Shown one piece after another: positions 27,462-36,683 of a DNA stretch of 64,000 nucleotides (position 1 is the stretch's first letter; each line of letters begins with the position of its first letter). The DNA lies in NCBI RefSeq assembly GCF_027920545.1, contig NZ_CP115859.1, positions 1,612,001-1,676,000 of the forward strand, given 5' to 3'. Under the pieces are notes generated by a model. It did not search any database, was not told the DNA's origin, and was given only the letters and a program-made list of their open reading frames with translations. A program made the translations under genes and the position numbers. This DNA comes from Chryseobacterium camelliae. GTDB lineage: Bacteria; Bacteroidota; Bacteroidia; Flavobacteriales; Weeksellaceae.

Positions 27462-28244
27462 ATGCTCAACTTTGAAAAAAAAGGAAAAGGAAAAGAAACA
27501 TTAGTGCTTCTCCACGGATTCATGGAAAACATCTCGATCTGGGATGATATGGAACCTCGTCTGTCTGAAAATTTTTCACTTTTAAAAATAGATCTTCCGG
27601 GTCACGGGCAATCAGAAATCATAGCAGAAGTTCAGACCATGGAACTCATGGCAGAAGAAGTAAAAAAAGTTCTGGATAAGCTTAATTTAACTAAAGTTCA
27701 TTTGCTTGGACATTCGATGGGAGGCTATGCTTCTTTAGCTTTTGCTGAAAAATATCCTGAATACTTAACAAGCCTTACTCTGTTTTTTTCTACTTATTTT
27801 CCGGATGATGCCGAGAAAAAGGAACAACGTATAAAAAGCTACAGAATTATTAAAGATGCTTTTGCGCATTATGCAAGAGCGGGAGTTCCGAATCTTTTCA
27901 ACCCTAATGAAAGAGACACGCTGGAAGGAAAAATAGAAACCGCTTTAGAAGTTGCTCTTTCCACGAATAATTTAGGTGCCTTAGCTTCGGTAAAAGGGAT
28001 GGTTGAAAGAACCGACAAAAAACATGTTCTGGAAAACCTTGAGGCTAAAATTTTAGTTTTGGCAGGCAAACATGACAATGCCGTAAAAACTGAATTGATG
28101 ATCAAGAATCTTCCGGACAGAACCAATATAAAATCGTATGTTCTGGATTGCGGACACAACGGACATTGGGAGAAACCGGGCATCTGTGCAGAAATCATCA
28201 ATACGGAACTTCTTCACCATTTACCAAAAAATTTGATCCTTTAA
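27462..28244 (+). CDS. Alpha/beta fold hydrolase
   Basis: This 260-residue protein has the oxyanion-hole motif LLHGF (residues 16-20) and the nucleophile elbow GHSMG with Ser85. The likely acid is Asp in LAGKHDNAV, and the catalytic His lies in DCGHNGHWEKPG near the end. No signal peptide is visible, so it is probably cytoplasmic. The substrate is unknown; proteins of this type include esterases and MenH-like enzymes. A lipoprotein gene follows after 9 bases. Confidence 0.88.
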   Translation: MLNFEKKGKGKETLVLLHGFMENISIWDDMEPRLSENFSLLKIDLPGHGQSEIIAEVQTMELMAEEVKKVLDKLNLTKVHLLGHSMGGYASLAFAEKYPEYLTSLTLFFSTYFPDDAEKKEQRIKSYRIIKDAFAHYARAGVPNLFNPNERDTLEGKIETALEVALSTNNLGALASVKGMVERTDKKHVLENLEAKILVLAGKHDNAVKTELMIKNLPDRTNIKSYVLDCGHNGHWEKPGICAEIINTELLHHLPKNLIL

Positions 28245-28253
28245 AAAACATTT

Positions 28254-29072
28254 ATGAGAATTTGGATTTCATCAATACTGCTTCTGGCTGCATTGAGCTG
28301 CAAAAAAGAAGCTCCCTCTTCCGGAAATACCGCTTCAAAAGACTCTCTTTCTACAACAGAAACCCGGAAAGATAGTCTGAAAACAAGCCAAAATAAACAA
28401 ACTTTTAATTTTGTCACAGAACTTTGCGACAACAAAGGTCTATATGATGCTAATAAATATTCCCGGGAAGAAATTGAGGGAACTTACAAGCTTTGGTTTC
28501 AGTACAGCGGCTTGTTACTAAGTAAACCTTCGGTTTTTAAGCCAGAAACGCTACAGGAAGTGAGGAGAGATAAAGATAAAATTTTAGCAAAACTCGATAA
28601 AGACTTTGCAGAAAAGAAAAAAATACTTGAAGACTTAAAGATCGTTAACGATCCTTACTGGCAAAATATTAGAACACAGAAAATCCAGGAACTGATTCAG
28701 GAGTATGAATTTGATAAAACTGAAATTTTAGCGTTCTCCGATCCTTCTGTATTACTCAACAGCAAATTTTCTAAAAACTGCGAAAATTTCGTACGGGCAT
28801 TAAATTCTGATGAAGATGTAATGATCGACGAATGGAGAAAGCTGAGAATACAAATGAGTAAAAAGAACGGCAGCCCCGAAAGAGTGATGGATGAATTCGA
28901 AAACAATTTGCACGCTCAAAACAGAAACGAATATGCCATCGTTGACCTTATCACTTTTGGATGGGGAAACTGCGCAAATAACAGTATAAAAAGAATAGAG
29001 CATGACGAAAAAATGATGAAGGCATTCAATGCTTTATTCATTACAATAGATTCGGAATGTGACGAACCATAA
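28254..29072 (+). CDS. Lipoprotein of unknown function
   Basis: This 272-residue protein has a short signal peptide with lipobox ALSC (Cys16) followed by KKEAPSS. After a Ser/Thr linker, the mature part (about 50-272) is mostly helical and Lys/Glu-rich, with Cys residues in TELCDNKG, SKNCENF, GNCANN and SECDEP. These four could form disulfides. No family is recognised. It sits in the same strand run as the hydrolase and the patatin-like gene. Confidence 0.72.
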   Translation: MRIWISSILLLAALSCKKEAPSSGNTASKDSLSTTETRKDSLKTSQNKQTFNFVTELCDNKGLYDANKYSREEIEGTYKLWFQYSGLLLSKPSVFKPETLQEVRRDKDKILAKLDKDFAEKKKILEDLKIVNDPYWQNIRTQKIQELIQEYEFDKTEILAFSDPSVLLNSKFSKNCENFVRALNSDEDVMIDEWRKLRIQMSKKNGSPERVMDEFENNLHAQNRNEYAIVDLITFGWGNCANNSIKRIEHDEKMMKAFNALFITIDSECDEP

Positions 29073-29101
29073 TCCAACTTGACAAAAGATTAAATATATC
29101 T

Positions 29102-29905
29102 ATGGGCTTATTCACTTTTCCCAAAAAGAAACCGGTAATCGGCTTAACTCTTTCCGGAGGCGGAATGCGTGGAATTGCCCATATTGCAGTTTTAAAAGCG
29201 TTGGAAGAATTTGACCTGAAACCTCAGATTATTTCGGGAACAAGCGCAGGATCCATTATCGGAGCATTTTATTCGTTAGGAAAAACACCGGATGAAATGA
29301 TGGAAATTGTAAAACAAACCACCTTTTTCTCCAGATCGTATTTAAGACTTTCAAAAAACGGAATTTTCAGCTCTAAGTTTATTTTAAAGCTGTTGATGGA
29401 TTATTTTCCGGAAGACGATTTTAAAGTCTTGAAAATTCCGGTATATGTTGCCGCGACGGAAATGACTCACGGAATTGTCGATTTTTTTTCAGAAGGTGAA
29501 CTTTTCGGGCCGCTATTGGCTTCTTCAAGTGTTCCTTTCGTTCTCCCTCCTGTTACCATAGGGGAAAAAATATATGTAGACGGTGGCGTATTGGATAATC
29601 TTCCTATAGAGCCTATCATGGATAAATGCGATTTTCTGATTGCATCCCATGTAAATTCTATCAGCTATGATCCTCTTCCCAATATGAGTTTAATGAAAGA
29701 ATTTGACCGGATTTTACATTTAGCTATTGCCAAATCGGTTTATTCCAAGGCGGACCTTTGCGATATTTTTTTAGATCCTCCCAAAATGACACAGTTCAGC
29801 TTATTCAATAAAAAGAATCTGGACGAAATGTTTCTGGAAGTGTATGAATATACCTGTAAAGAGCTGGAAGATAAGGGATATCAAAAAATACAGCATTCTT
29901 TATAG
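29102..29905 (+). CDS. Patatin-like phospholipase
   Basis: This 267-residue protein has the patatin anion-binding loop SGGGMRG (residues 18-24), the nucleophile motif GTSAG with Ser48, and the dyad Asp160 in DGG. The family hydrolyses acyl esters of lipids. No signal peptide, surface-domain or barrel region is present, so it is likely a cytoplasmic RssA-type enzyme. Its 3' end overlaps nrnA tail to tail by 6 bases. Confidence 0.92.
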   Translation: MGLFTFPKKKPVIGLTLSGGGMRGIAHIAVLKALEEFDLKPQIISGTSAGSIIGAFYSLGKTPDEMMEIVKQTTFFSRSYLRLSKNGIFSSKFILKLLMDYFPEDDFKVLKIPVYVAATEMTHGIVDFFSEGELFGPLLASSSVPFVLPPVTIGEKIYVDGGVLDNLPIEPIMDKCDFLIASHVNSISYDPLPNMSLMKEFDRILHLAIAKSVYSKADLCDIFLDPPKMTQFSLFNKKNLDEMFLEVYEYTCKELEDKGYQKIQHSL

Positions 29906-30904
29906 CTGTTCTTCCGCCACCCTGCTCTTAAAAGTTTCAAGCGTATCCATCAAAGGCTCCATTGATTTTCCTCCTGCCGCATTGATATGACCTCCTCCGC
30001 TAAAGTATTTTCTTGAGAACTGGTTTACATCCACATCATCTTTGCTTCTGAAAGATATTTTAATAAAATCATCATACAGATCCTCCATAAAGAAAGCTGA
30101 CATTCTTACGCCGACAATACTCAAACCATAATTTACAAAACCTTCCGTATCTCCTTTTTGGAAACCATATTCCTGCAATTCTTTTCTTGTAAGATATAAG
30201 ACAGCTACTTTACCATCATTCACCACTTCTATTCTGCCTAAAATAAGTGCCAGCAAATGAAGCCTTGAAACCGTATTCGTATCCCATGTATTGGAAGTGA
30301 TTACTGACGGATCTGCCCCCTTCTCAATAAGGTTGGCTACAATTCTATGCGTAGTTGCACTTGTGGAGCGAAAACGGAAGCCGCCTGTATCGGTCATGAT
30401 TCCCGTATAAAGACATTCTGCAATATCTTTATTGACTAAATTTTCATCATCCATTGCCTCAATAAAATGATAAATCATCTGGCAAGTCGCAGGAATGATT
30501 GTATCCGAATACACAAAATCGAACTGTTCCGGTTGCTGGTGATGATCGATAAGAATTTTCTTTGCCTTAGATTTTACCAGCCAGTCTCCTAAGATTCCTA
30601 TTCTCGATGGTGAATTGAAATCCAGGCAAAAAATAACATCCGCTTCATTAATAAGATCAAAGGCGACCTTTCTCTTATATTCTGCAATGATATTCTTTTT
30701 GGCTTCCGGCATCCATTTCAGGAACTTTGGAAAATCATTCGGCACTACAACTTCAGCATGTATGTCTTTTGCCTGCAAATAGTGTTTCAGCCCCAAACTC
30801 GACCCAATAGCATCTCCATCAGGATTGTAGTGCGTAATGATGACGATTTTATTTTGAGGAATAAGAAGTGAATTGATTTCTAAAATTTCTGCAGGTGTAA
30901 ACAT
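29900..30904 (-). CDS. nrnA: DHH phosphoesterase, NrnA-like
   Basis: This 334-residue protein has the DHH domain motifs HYNPDGDAIGSSLG (Asp29, Asp31) and DHH at residues 120-122. A C-terminal DHHA1 domain carries GGGHINAAGG. NrnA-type enzymes degrade nano-RNAs of 2-5 nucleotides and dephosphorylate 3'-phosphoadenosine 5'-phosphate in the cytoplasm. The symbol rests on domain layout and length; a related pApA or cyclic-di-AMP-linked role is possible. Confidence 0.88.
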   Translation of the reverse strand: MFTPAEILEINSLLIPQNKIVIITHYNPDGDAIGSSLGLKHYLQAKDIHAEVVVPNDFPKFLKWMPEAKKNIIAEYKRKVAFDLINEADVIFCLDFNSPSRIGILGDWLVKSKAKKILIDHHQQPEQFDFVYSDTIIPATCQMIYHFIEAMDDENLVNKDIAECLYTGIMTDTGGFRFRSTSATTHRIVANLIEKGADPSVITSNTWDTNTVSRLHLLALILGRIEVVNDGKVAVLYLTRKELQEYGFQKGDTEGFVNYGLSIVGVRMSAFFMEDLYDDFIKISFRSKDDVDVNQFSRKYFSGGGHINAAGGKSMEPLMDTLETFKSRVAEEQL

Positions 30905-30929
30905 CTAAGTTTCTTTAAATTTGAATTTC

Positions 30930-30937
30930 CAAAGATA
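30930..30937 (-). promoter_or_regulatory. -7 box of nrnA
   Basis: The minus strand reads TATCTTTG, ending 25 bases before the nrnA start. No clear -33 TTG was found. Confidence 0.55.
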
Positions 30938-31058
30938 GAGCTTTTAAATAAATCCTTTGTATTATTTTTAAATGTTACCGATTTCGCCTGTAGCAGGACT
31001 TTTACAAAACGGAGTCTAAAAAACCTTTACAATAATTTCAAAAAAAAGAGTTGAAAGT

Positions 31059-31088
31059 TTGTATCTTATAAAAAAATCTATATCTTTG
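31059..31088 (+). promoter_or_regulatory. Promoter of rpmH
   Basis: TTG at 31059-31061 (part of TTTG), a 19-base spacer, then TATCTTTG at 31081-31088. This is one of the best consensus matches in the window, as expected for a ribosomal protein gene. Confidence 0.8.
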
Positions 31089-31133
31089 CAACCTGAAAAA
31101 TTAATAGATTAATTACGATTTAAACATATAGTA

Positions 31134-31292
31134 ATGAGTAAAAGAACATTCCAGCCATCAGAAAGAAAGAGAAGAAACAAACACGGTTTCAGAGAAAGAA
31201 TGTCTACGCCAAATGGAAGAAGAGTTTTGGCTGCAAGAAGAGCTAAAGGCAGAAAGAGTTTAACTGTAAGTGCTGCACGCGCTAAGAGATAA
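31134..31292 (+). CDS. rpmH: 50S ribosomal protein L34
   Basis: This 52-residue, strongly basic protein begins [20 protein letters not shown], contains [15 protein letters not shown] and ends with AARAKR, the classic L34 sequence with the usual bacterial extension. It is part of the large ribosomal subunit. The gene is preceded by a consensus promoter and followed by a hairpin terminator, so it is monocistronic; the frequent neighbour rnpA is not adjacent. Confidence 0.97.
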   Translation: MSKRTFQPSERKRRNKHGFRERMSTPNGRRVLAARRAKGRKSLTVSAARAKR

Positions 31293-31316
31293 TTCTTTAA
31301 TTATCATATACAAATC

Positions 31317-31348
31317 ATGCTTGAAAATAATCTTTTCAGGCATTTTTT
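31317..31348 (+). terminator. Terminator after rpmH
   Basis: The 11-base stem ATGCTTGAAAA / TTTTCAGGCAT (one G:U pair, 5-base loop) is followed by T6, 24 bases past the rpmH stop. Confidence 0.85.
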
Positions 31349-31445
31349 GTTGTTAAATTTTACTAAAATTCAAGGTTCTTACATTTCTTTTTTCTATTTT
31401 TAAAAACTGAAAAAATTTCTAAAAATAGTATCCTAAAATAGCATT

Positions 31446-32156
31446 ATGCCACATACAAATATATCCGGAGATAATATTATAAGCTTACAACATGCGAAGA
31501 TTGCACAAAAAAACTTCACAGTTCTTTCTGACGTTAATCTCAACATCAAAAAGGGCAGATTTTGTTATCTTATCGGAAAGACTGGTTCAGGAAAAAGTTC
31601 ATTGCTAAAAACCTTATACGGACATATTCCATTGGCTTCAGGACACGGAGCGGTAGTTGGTTTTGATCTGGCTAAATTAAAAATGTCTGAAATTCCTAAC
31701 CTGAGAAGAAAACTGGGAATCGTATTTCAGGATTTTCAATTACTGTCCGACAGAACGGTAGAAAAAAACCTGATATTTGTTCTTGAAGCAACAGGCTGGA
31801 GTGATAAAGTAAAAATGGAAGACCGTATTAATGAGGTTTTAGGCAGTGTAAACATGAAAAGCAAAAAGCACAAAATGCCTCACGAACTTTCGGGAGGAGA
31901 GCAACAACGTGTGGCAATTGCAAGAGCTTTATTAAACCACCCTGACCTGATTTTAGCAGATGAGCCTACAGGAAACCTGGATCCTGAAACTTCAAACGAA
32001 ATCATGACCCTACTGAAGCAGGTAGCCCTGGAAAACGGAGCCGCTGTAGTGATGGCAACCCACGATTATCACATGATTCAAAACTTCCCTGGTGAAGCCA
32101 TCAGATGTGAGGACGGAAAAGTTTCCGTATTGGATACGACGGAATTGTTTGAGTAA
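31446..32156 (+). CDS. ftsE: FtsE-like ABC transporter ATP-binding protein
   Basis: This 236-residue ATPase has Walker A GKTGSGKS (residues 44-51), the Q-loop FQDFQLL, the signature LSGGEQQR and Walker B LILADEPTG. Length and sequence fit FtsE/LolD-type ATPases. In cell division FtsE works with the membrane protein FtsX to control peptidoglycan hydrolases. No ftsX lies next to it: a convergent trmN6 begins right after its stop. The FtsE assignment is therefore likely but not certain. Confidence 0.85.
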   Translation: MPHTNISGDNIISLQHAKIAQKNFTVLSDVNLNIKKGRFCYLIGKTGSGKSSLLKTLYGHIPLASGHGAVVGFDLAKLKMSEIPNLRRKLGIVFQDFQLLSDRTVEKNLIFVLEATGWSDKVKMEDRINEVLGSVNMKSKKHKMPHELSGGEQQRVAIARALLNHPDLILADEPTGNLDPETSNEIMTLLKQVALENGAAVVMATHDYHMIQNFPGEAIRCEDGKVSVLDTTELFE

Positions 32157-32855
32157 TTATCTTTCACGAAAAACATGAAACTCTTTGGTGAGTTCAAGAT
32201 ATTGGTCCGAGTATTGTCTCGGACTTTTTTCTATAATAAATTCCAGTTCTTCAAGATTTCTTTCAGTTAAAGAAAACTCCAGAATCAAACGTTTTGTTTT
32301 CGAGCCTTCAATTCCTTTGATATTAATTTTCCTGTTCAAAAATAACCGATTTTCCTTTGCCAGAGCAATAAAAATCTCCCCGGCTTCCACAGGAATAATC
32401 ACAGAGAAAATTCCATGAACAGAAAGCAGTGCTGAAGATTTTGAAATTAATTGCTGAAAATTCAGCTCAACGGTTTGCCTGGCAATTTTATCTTTTTCAG
32501 AATCTGATGTTTCAAAATAGGGAGGATTTGAAATAATAAGGTCAAATTTTTCTTCATCCTCAAAATTTTTAAAATCCTGATGAATATTGTTTAATCTTGA
32601 CCCAAAAGGAGAATTTTCGAAATTAATTCTGGTAAGCTCTACTGCCTCCTCATTGATATCAATTCCTAAAAATTTTGCATGGGGGTTTCTTTGAGCCAGC
32701 ATCAATGAGATCAATCCCGTTCCCGTTCCAACCTCTAAAACACAGGAAGCATGACTTACAGTCGCTAAAGCACCCAATAAGACACCGTCTGTTCCTACAC
32801 GAAAGACATTTTTTGACTGCCGGATTTCGAATTGTTTAAATGTAAAAGACTTCAC
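32157..32855 (-). CDS. trmN6: tRNA1(Val) adenine-N6 methyltransferase
   Basis: This 232-residue protein has SAM motif I EVGTGTGLIS (residues 41-50), the acidic motif GIDINEEAVE and the N6-adenine signature NPPYFE (110-115). It fits the YfiC/TrmN6 family, which methylates A37 of tRNA-Val. Its start overlaps the stop of the upstream histidine kinase gene by one base, so both are in one minus operon with ribE. It is directly tail to tail with the ftsE-like gene, with no base between. Confidence 0.9.
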   Translation of the reverse strand: MKSFTFKQFEIRQSKNVFRVGTDGVLLGALATVSHASCVLEVGTGTGLISLMLAQRNPHAKFLGIDINEEAVELTRINFENSPFGSRLNNIHQDFKNFEDEEKFDLIISNPPYFETSDSEKDKIARQTVELNFQQLISKSSALLSVHGIFSVIIPVEAGEIFIALAKENRLFLNRKINIKGIEGSKTKRLILEFSLTERNLEELEFIIEKSPRQYSDQYLELTKEFHVFRER

Positions 32856-34309
32856 TATAAATTGGTAGGCAATGTGATGATGAATGTTGACCCCTTCCCT
32901 ACTTCCGATTTTACAACAATTTCACCTTTATAATCTTCAATCATTTTTCTTACCATTGACAAACCTAATCCCATCCCGCTGCTCTTAGAGGTAAAGTTAG
33001 GTTCAAAAATTCTTTCGTACATATTTGCAGGAATTCCAACTCCATTATCCTGCACCGAAATCATCACTCGTCTTTGGTGCTGCTCCACATCTACATTAAT
33101 AATCATTTTTCTTTCATCACTCTGAGCCTGTTTTGCGTTGGTAACAAGATTCGTAATAATTCTTGAAAGATAAATCCTGTCCATGCTAATCATGATATTA
33201 TTTTTATTGGAATGTATAAAAATACTGTCATCATTAAATACCCTCAGAATATCTTCAACCTCTTTATTCAGGTTAATAACTTCATTGTTTTTTTCAGGAA
33301 GCTTTGCAAATTCCGAAAACGCAGATGCAACTGTGGCAATCAGATCAATCTGATCTACCATTGTTTTACTCATTTGCCTTACCCTCTCTTTGATATTTGG
33401 ATCTTCCGGATCAAACTTTCTTTCAAAATTCTGAATCGTCAGTTTCATCGGAGTTAAGGGGTTTTTCACTTCATGCGCCACCTGTTTTGCCATTTCCCTC
33501 CACGCTTCTTCCGATGCTTTAAAACGAAGCCTCTCCTTTTGGTCCTGGATCTGGAGAATCATTCTGTTATAAGCTCTTGCCAAGGCATTCAGCTCATCAT
33601 TTTTATAATATCTGATCGGCTGCATTTCATTTTCAAACAATGTAATACGGGTAATCATATCAGAAAACTTCGTAATATTCTTTGCCAGACTATTTGAAGT
33701 CACCCAGCTTATCCAAATACTGAAAAGAATAAGAAACACATCAACCAAAAGGATGTACTTAACATACTCATGAAGAACTTCTAAATAAGCAGATTCATTA
33801 TGATACAAAGGAATGTAGACAATCCCGATAGGTTCAAGCTCATTATTTTTCAGCAATAAATAGGAAGACGTAAGCCCTGCATCTACCGACTGATCATAAC
33901 TTTTAATATCAACTCTAGCATCCGTTGCTAAAATTTTATTCACAATATGCAAGGGTACTTTTTTCTGTTCAATAAGACTTTTATCCTTATTGGAAATCAA
34001 ATAACTTCCTTTTATATCGTAAATAATAATATCATGCTGATTAATGTCCGCAATTTCAAAAATTTTATTTTCCAAAACAGTCGGAAGGTCTGCCGTTTCA
34101 ATACGCGCTCTACTTACAGCATAATCCAAATACCTCATTACAGCATTGGTTTTATCCTGCATATCGATACGGCTTTGCTGCAAAGAATTATTCCTCAGCA
34201 CAAAATAAGGCACCAAGGACGAAGCAACAACACTTAAAAGACACACCAATAAGAATCCGAAAAAAACGCGATTTCTTAAGCTATATCCTTTATATTTACT
34301 CAATGACAT
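32855..34309 (-). CDS. Sensor histidine kinase
   Basis: This 484-residue membrane kinase has two transmembrane segments (about residues 13-37 and 185-205) flanking an extracytoplasmic sensing region. A HAMP-like linker follows (about 205-260). The HisKA domain carries the phospho-acceptor His279 in HEVKNPLTPMK, and the ATPase domain has NLVTNAKQAQ, DNGVGIP and GMGLGLSMV. The layout is NtrY-like. No response regulator gene is adjacent, so the partner is unknown. Its start lies within the 3' end of ribE (14-base overlap). Confidence 0.93.
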   Translation of the reverse strand: MSLSKYKGYSLRNRVFFGFLLVCLLSVVASSLVPYFVLRNNSLQQSRIDMQDKTNAVMRYLDYAVSRARIETADLPTVLENKIFEIADINQHDIIIYDIKGSYLISNKDKSLIEQKKVPLHIVNKILATDARVDIKSYDQSVDAGLTSSYLLLKNNELEPIGIVYIPLYHNESAYLEVLHEYVKYILLVDVFLILFSIWISWVTSNSLAKNITKFSDMITRITLFENEMQPIRYYKNDELNALARAYNRMILQIQDQKERLRFKASEEAWREMAKQVAHEVKNPLTPMKLTIQNFERKFDPEDPNIKERVRQMSKTMVDQIDLIATVASAFSEFAKLPEKNNEVINLNKEVEDILRVFNDDSIFIHSNKNNIMISMDRIYLSRIITNLVTNAKQAQSDERKMIINVDVEQHQRRVMISVQDNGVGIPANMYERIFEPNFTSKSSGMGLGLSMVRKMIEDYKGEIVVKSEVGKGSTFIITLPTNL

Positions 34310-34895
34310 TCTGTTTATTAATTAATCTCGCAATATATTTACCGATAATATCAAATTCTAAATTGACCTTATCTCCTTCTTTAAGATGTTTCATATTGGT
34401 AAACTCCCAGGTATAGGGAATAATCGCCACAGAAAACTGTATATCTTCACTTTTCGCAACCGTCAAACTGATTCCGTTTACCGTAATAGACCCCTGGGGA
34501 ACAGTAACAAAACTTCCGTTATCCTCATACTTCATCGTGATAAAATAACTACCGTCTTTATTTTCTATACTTACCACTTCTCCCGTTTTATCAACATGCC
34601 CCTGAACAATGTGACCGTCTAATCTTCCATCCATTTTCATACAACGTTCAAGATTTACCACGGTTCCAACATCCCATTTTCCAAGATTGGTCTTTTCCAA
34701 TGTTTCATTGATTGCAGTTACCACATATTTATCGCCGTCTATTTTCACAACCGTTAAGCAACACCCGTTATGAGCCAGGCTTTGATCTATTTTTAATTCA
34801 TTCGTAAAAGGACATGCAAGCGTAAAATCTATATTGCTTCCGTTTTCCTCAATTTTCTCAATAATCCCTACTGCTTCAATTATTCCTGTGAACAT
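34296..34895 (-). CDS. ribE: Riboflavin synthase, alpha chain
   Basis: This 199-residue enzyme dismutates two 6,7-dimethyl-8-ribityllumazine molecules to riboflavin. It begins with the canonical MFTGIIEAVG and has two lumazine-binding repeats (about 1-97 and 98-190), with GCCLTVV in the first and GISLTV in the second. The frame stays open to 35060, but that extension would run into pdxA on the other strand. The ATG at 34893-34895 is the family start and lies 36 bases from a TATCTTTG box. Confidence 0.96.
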   Translation of the reverse strand: MFTGIIEAVGIIEKIEENGSNIDFTLACPFTNELKIDQSLAHNGCCLTVVKIDGDKYVVTAINETLEKTNLGKWDVGTVVNLERCMKMDGRLDGHIVQGHVDKTGEVVSIENKDGSYFITMKYEDNGSFVTVPQGSITVNGISLTVAKSEDIQFSVAIIPYTWEFTNMKHLKEGDKVNLEFDIIGKYIARLINKQNVIE

Positions 34896-34907
34896 ATTAT
34901 TTTTTGC

Positions 34908-34915
34908 TAAATTTG
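34908..34915 (+). promoter_or_regulatory. Putative -7 box of pdxA
   Basis: TAAATTTG ends 29 bases before the pdxA ATG, inside the 49-base divergent gap with ribE. Confidence 0.5.
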
Positions 34916-34930
34916 TAAAATTATAATCTT

Positions 34931-34938
34931 CAAAGATA
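34931..34938 (-). promoter_or_regulatory. -7 box of ribE operon
   Basis: The minus strand reads TATCTTTG, 35 bases before the ribE start. It lies within the same short gap as the opposing pdxA box, so the two promoters interleave. Confidence 0.55.
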
Positions 34939-34944
34939 ATCAAA

Positions 34945-36036
34945 ATGAGCCCAAAAAACCATAAAGTACGAGTAGGAATTTCAATCGGCGATTTCAATGG
35001 CATTGGCCCGGAAATCATCATGAAGTCTCTGAAAGACAAAACCATTACAGATTTTTTCACTCCTGTAATTTTTGGTTCGGGAAAATTGTTTACCTATCAG
35101 AAAAACATTTTTAAATTAAATTTAAATTTCAACTACATCAATGATGCTTCACAGGCTCATGGAGGGAAACTGAATATGGTAAACCTGGTGAAAGACAATG
35201 TAAATGTAGAACTGGGAGTTCCTACCGAAGAATCCACCAAAATGGCCATCGATTCTTTAGAAGCTGCTACTGAAGCTTTAATGAAAGGAGAAATTGATGT
35301 TTTGGTGACCGCGCCTATCAATAAGGATGAAATGGTAAAAATGGGATTCAAACATGCGGGTCACACCGGATATTTTGAAGAAAAATTCAATAAAAAAGGA
35401 CTGATGTTTTTGGTAACGGAAGATTTAAAAGTTGCCGTTTCAACCCATCATATTCCAATTGTACAGGTTGCAGAAAACATTTCTAAAGAAAAAATAAAAA
35501 AACAAATCAAAGTTTTAAATCAAACATTGATTGAAGATTTTAATATTTCAAAACCTAAAATTGCTGTTTTAGGGCTGAATCCCCATTCCGGAGACGGCGG
35601 TGTAATCGGGAATGAAGAAATCGAAATCATTTCTCCGGCGATCAAAGAACTTTCAGATAACGGAATTCTGACTTTCGGACCATTCCCTGCTGACAGCTTT
35701 TTTCAGCCCAGCAAATACCAAAGCTTTGATGCCGTTTTAGCCATGTACCATGATCAGGGCCTTGCTCCATTTAAAACGTTGGCTTATGAAGAAGGTGTAA
35801 ATTATACAGCCGGGCTTCCGTTCATCAGAACATCTCCTGATCACGGAGTTGCCTATGACATTGCAGGAAAAAATATAGCAGATGAGCAGAGCTTCACCGA
35901 AGCCATCTTTACAGCGATTAAAGTGTTCAAAAACAGAAGTGAATACAATGAACTGATGACCAACCGCATGCAGCCGCGAAAAATGTCTATGGACAATGGA
36001 ATAGACGAGGATTTACCTGAGGAAACTGAAGCATAA
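34945..36036 (+). CDS. pdxA: 4-hydroxythreonine-4-phosphate dehydrogenase
   Basis: This 363-residue enzyme of the DXP-dependent pyridoxal phosphate pathway oxidises 4-phosphohydroxy-L-threonine. Family motifs are ISIGDFNGIGPEI at the N-terminus, the metal-site His in KHAGHTGYFEE, PHSGDGG, MYHDQGLAPFK and TSPDHGVAYDIAG. It heads the run pdxA, DUF177, rpmF, accB, accC, though each break has its own promoter or terminator. A C-terminal acidic tail (DEDLPEETEA) is present. Confidence 0.96.
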   Translation: MSPKNHKVRVGISIGDFNGIGPEIIMKSLKDKTITDFFTPVIFGSGKLFTYQKNIFKLNLNFNYINDASQAHGGKLNMVNLVKDNVNVELGVPTEESTKMAIDSLEAATEALMKGEIDVLVTAPINKDEMVKMGFKHAGHTGYFEEKFNKKGLMFLVTEDLKVAVSTHHIPIVQVAENISKEKIKKQIKVLNQTLIEDFNISKPKIAVLGLNPHSGDGGVIGNEEIEIISPAIKELSDNGILTFGPFPADSFFQPSKYQSFDAVLAMYHDQGLAPFKTLAYEEGVNYTAGLPFIRTSPDHGVAYDIAGKNIADEQSFTEAIFTAIKVFKNRSEYNELMTNRMQPRKMSMDNGIDEDLPEETEA

Positions 36037-36078
36037 ATCTTTAAAGAAGATTTTAAATTAATTTGTTACAGAATTTAT

Positions 36079-36108
36079 TTGTTATTATAAAAAAAATGCA
36101 TATTTTTG
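36079..36108 (+). promoter_or_regulatory. Promoter of DUF177-rpmF
   Basis: TTG at 36079-36081, a 19-base spacer and TATTTTTG at 36101-36108 form an excellent match. The box ends only 12 bases before the ATG at 36121, so the transcript would have a very short leader. Confidence 0.65.
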
Positions 36109-36120
36109 CACACTCATTTT

Positions 36121-36639
36121 ATGGACAAGTTAAGAAACTATGATGTAAGCTTTTCCGGTCTGAAAACCGGCAAGCACGAGTTCAAGTTTGAGATAGATAA
36201 AGAGTTCTTTCAATTATTTGACACTGAACAAGATTTTACAAATCCTAAAATAACAGTAGATGTTTTATTAGACAAACACACTACTTTTTTGGAATTTGAG
36301 ATTAAAGTAAGCGGAACAGTTGAATTGGTATGCGATATCACAAATGAAAGTTTTGATCATCCCATCGAAAACCAAATCAAGGTTCTGGTAAAGTTTGGAG
36401 AAGAATATGATGACAGCGAAGAAGATGTAATCACCATTCCTACCAACGATCATGCTTTTAATATTTCTCAGCTGATTTACGAAAATGTAGCCCTTTCAAT
36501 TCCTATGAAAAAGCTGTCACCAAACGTAACAGAGAAAGATTTGGAAATTCTTGAAAAATTCAGTCCGAAAGAAATTGAAGAAGAACATGAAAGCGACCCG
36601 AGATGGGACGCATTAAAAAATTTAAAGAATAAAAATTAA
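36121..36639 (+). CDS. DUF177 (YceD) family protein
   Basis: This 172-residue protein of the DUF177/YceD family, linked to 23S rRNA metabolism in other bacteria, precedes rpmF as in most bacteria. The central part has the family's FEIKVSGTVELVCDITNESFDHPIENQI pattern in short stretches, but the Cys pair of the classic CxxCL motif is reduced to one Cys. The C-terminus has the acidic DPRWDALKNLK tail typical of the family. The frame could start at a TTG at 36106, but that overlaps the -7 box, so I chose the ATG at 36121. Confidence 0.9.
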   Translation: MDKLRNYDVSFSGLKTGKHEFKFEIDKEFFQLFDTEQDFTNPKITVDVLLDKHTTFLEFEIKVSGTVELVCDITNESFDHPIENQIKVLVKFGEEYDDSEEDVITIPTNDHAFNISQLIYENVALSIPMKKLSPNVTEKDLEILEKFSPKEIEEEHESDPRWDALKNLKNKN

Positions 36640-36644
36640 ATAGT

Positions 36645-36683
36645 TTAATGATGAGATGGTGAATCTCATCGCTCATCAATTAA
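36645..36683 (+). promoter_or_regulatory. Alternative hairpins ahead of rpmF
   Basis: GATGAGAT (36650-36657) pairs perfectly with ATCTCATC (36663-36670). The same left arm, extended to TTAATGATGAG, can instead pair with CTCATCAATTAA (36672-36683, one bulge). The two structures exclude each other and end 16 bases before the rpmF start. A leader-type control or a processing site is possible; no T run follows, so it is not a plain terminator. Confidence 0.4.

Noticed and set aside
29080..29101. TTGACA before the patatin-like gene resembling a sigma-70 -35 box
   Set aside because: No correctly spaced -10 box, and Bacteroidota promoters use TTG and TAnnTTTG; likely chance.
34896..35060. 55-residue N-terminal extension of riboflavin synthase
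   Set aside because: It would overlap pdxA on the other strand, and the family starts exactly at MFTGIIEAVG; a promoter box lies within the extension.
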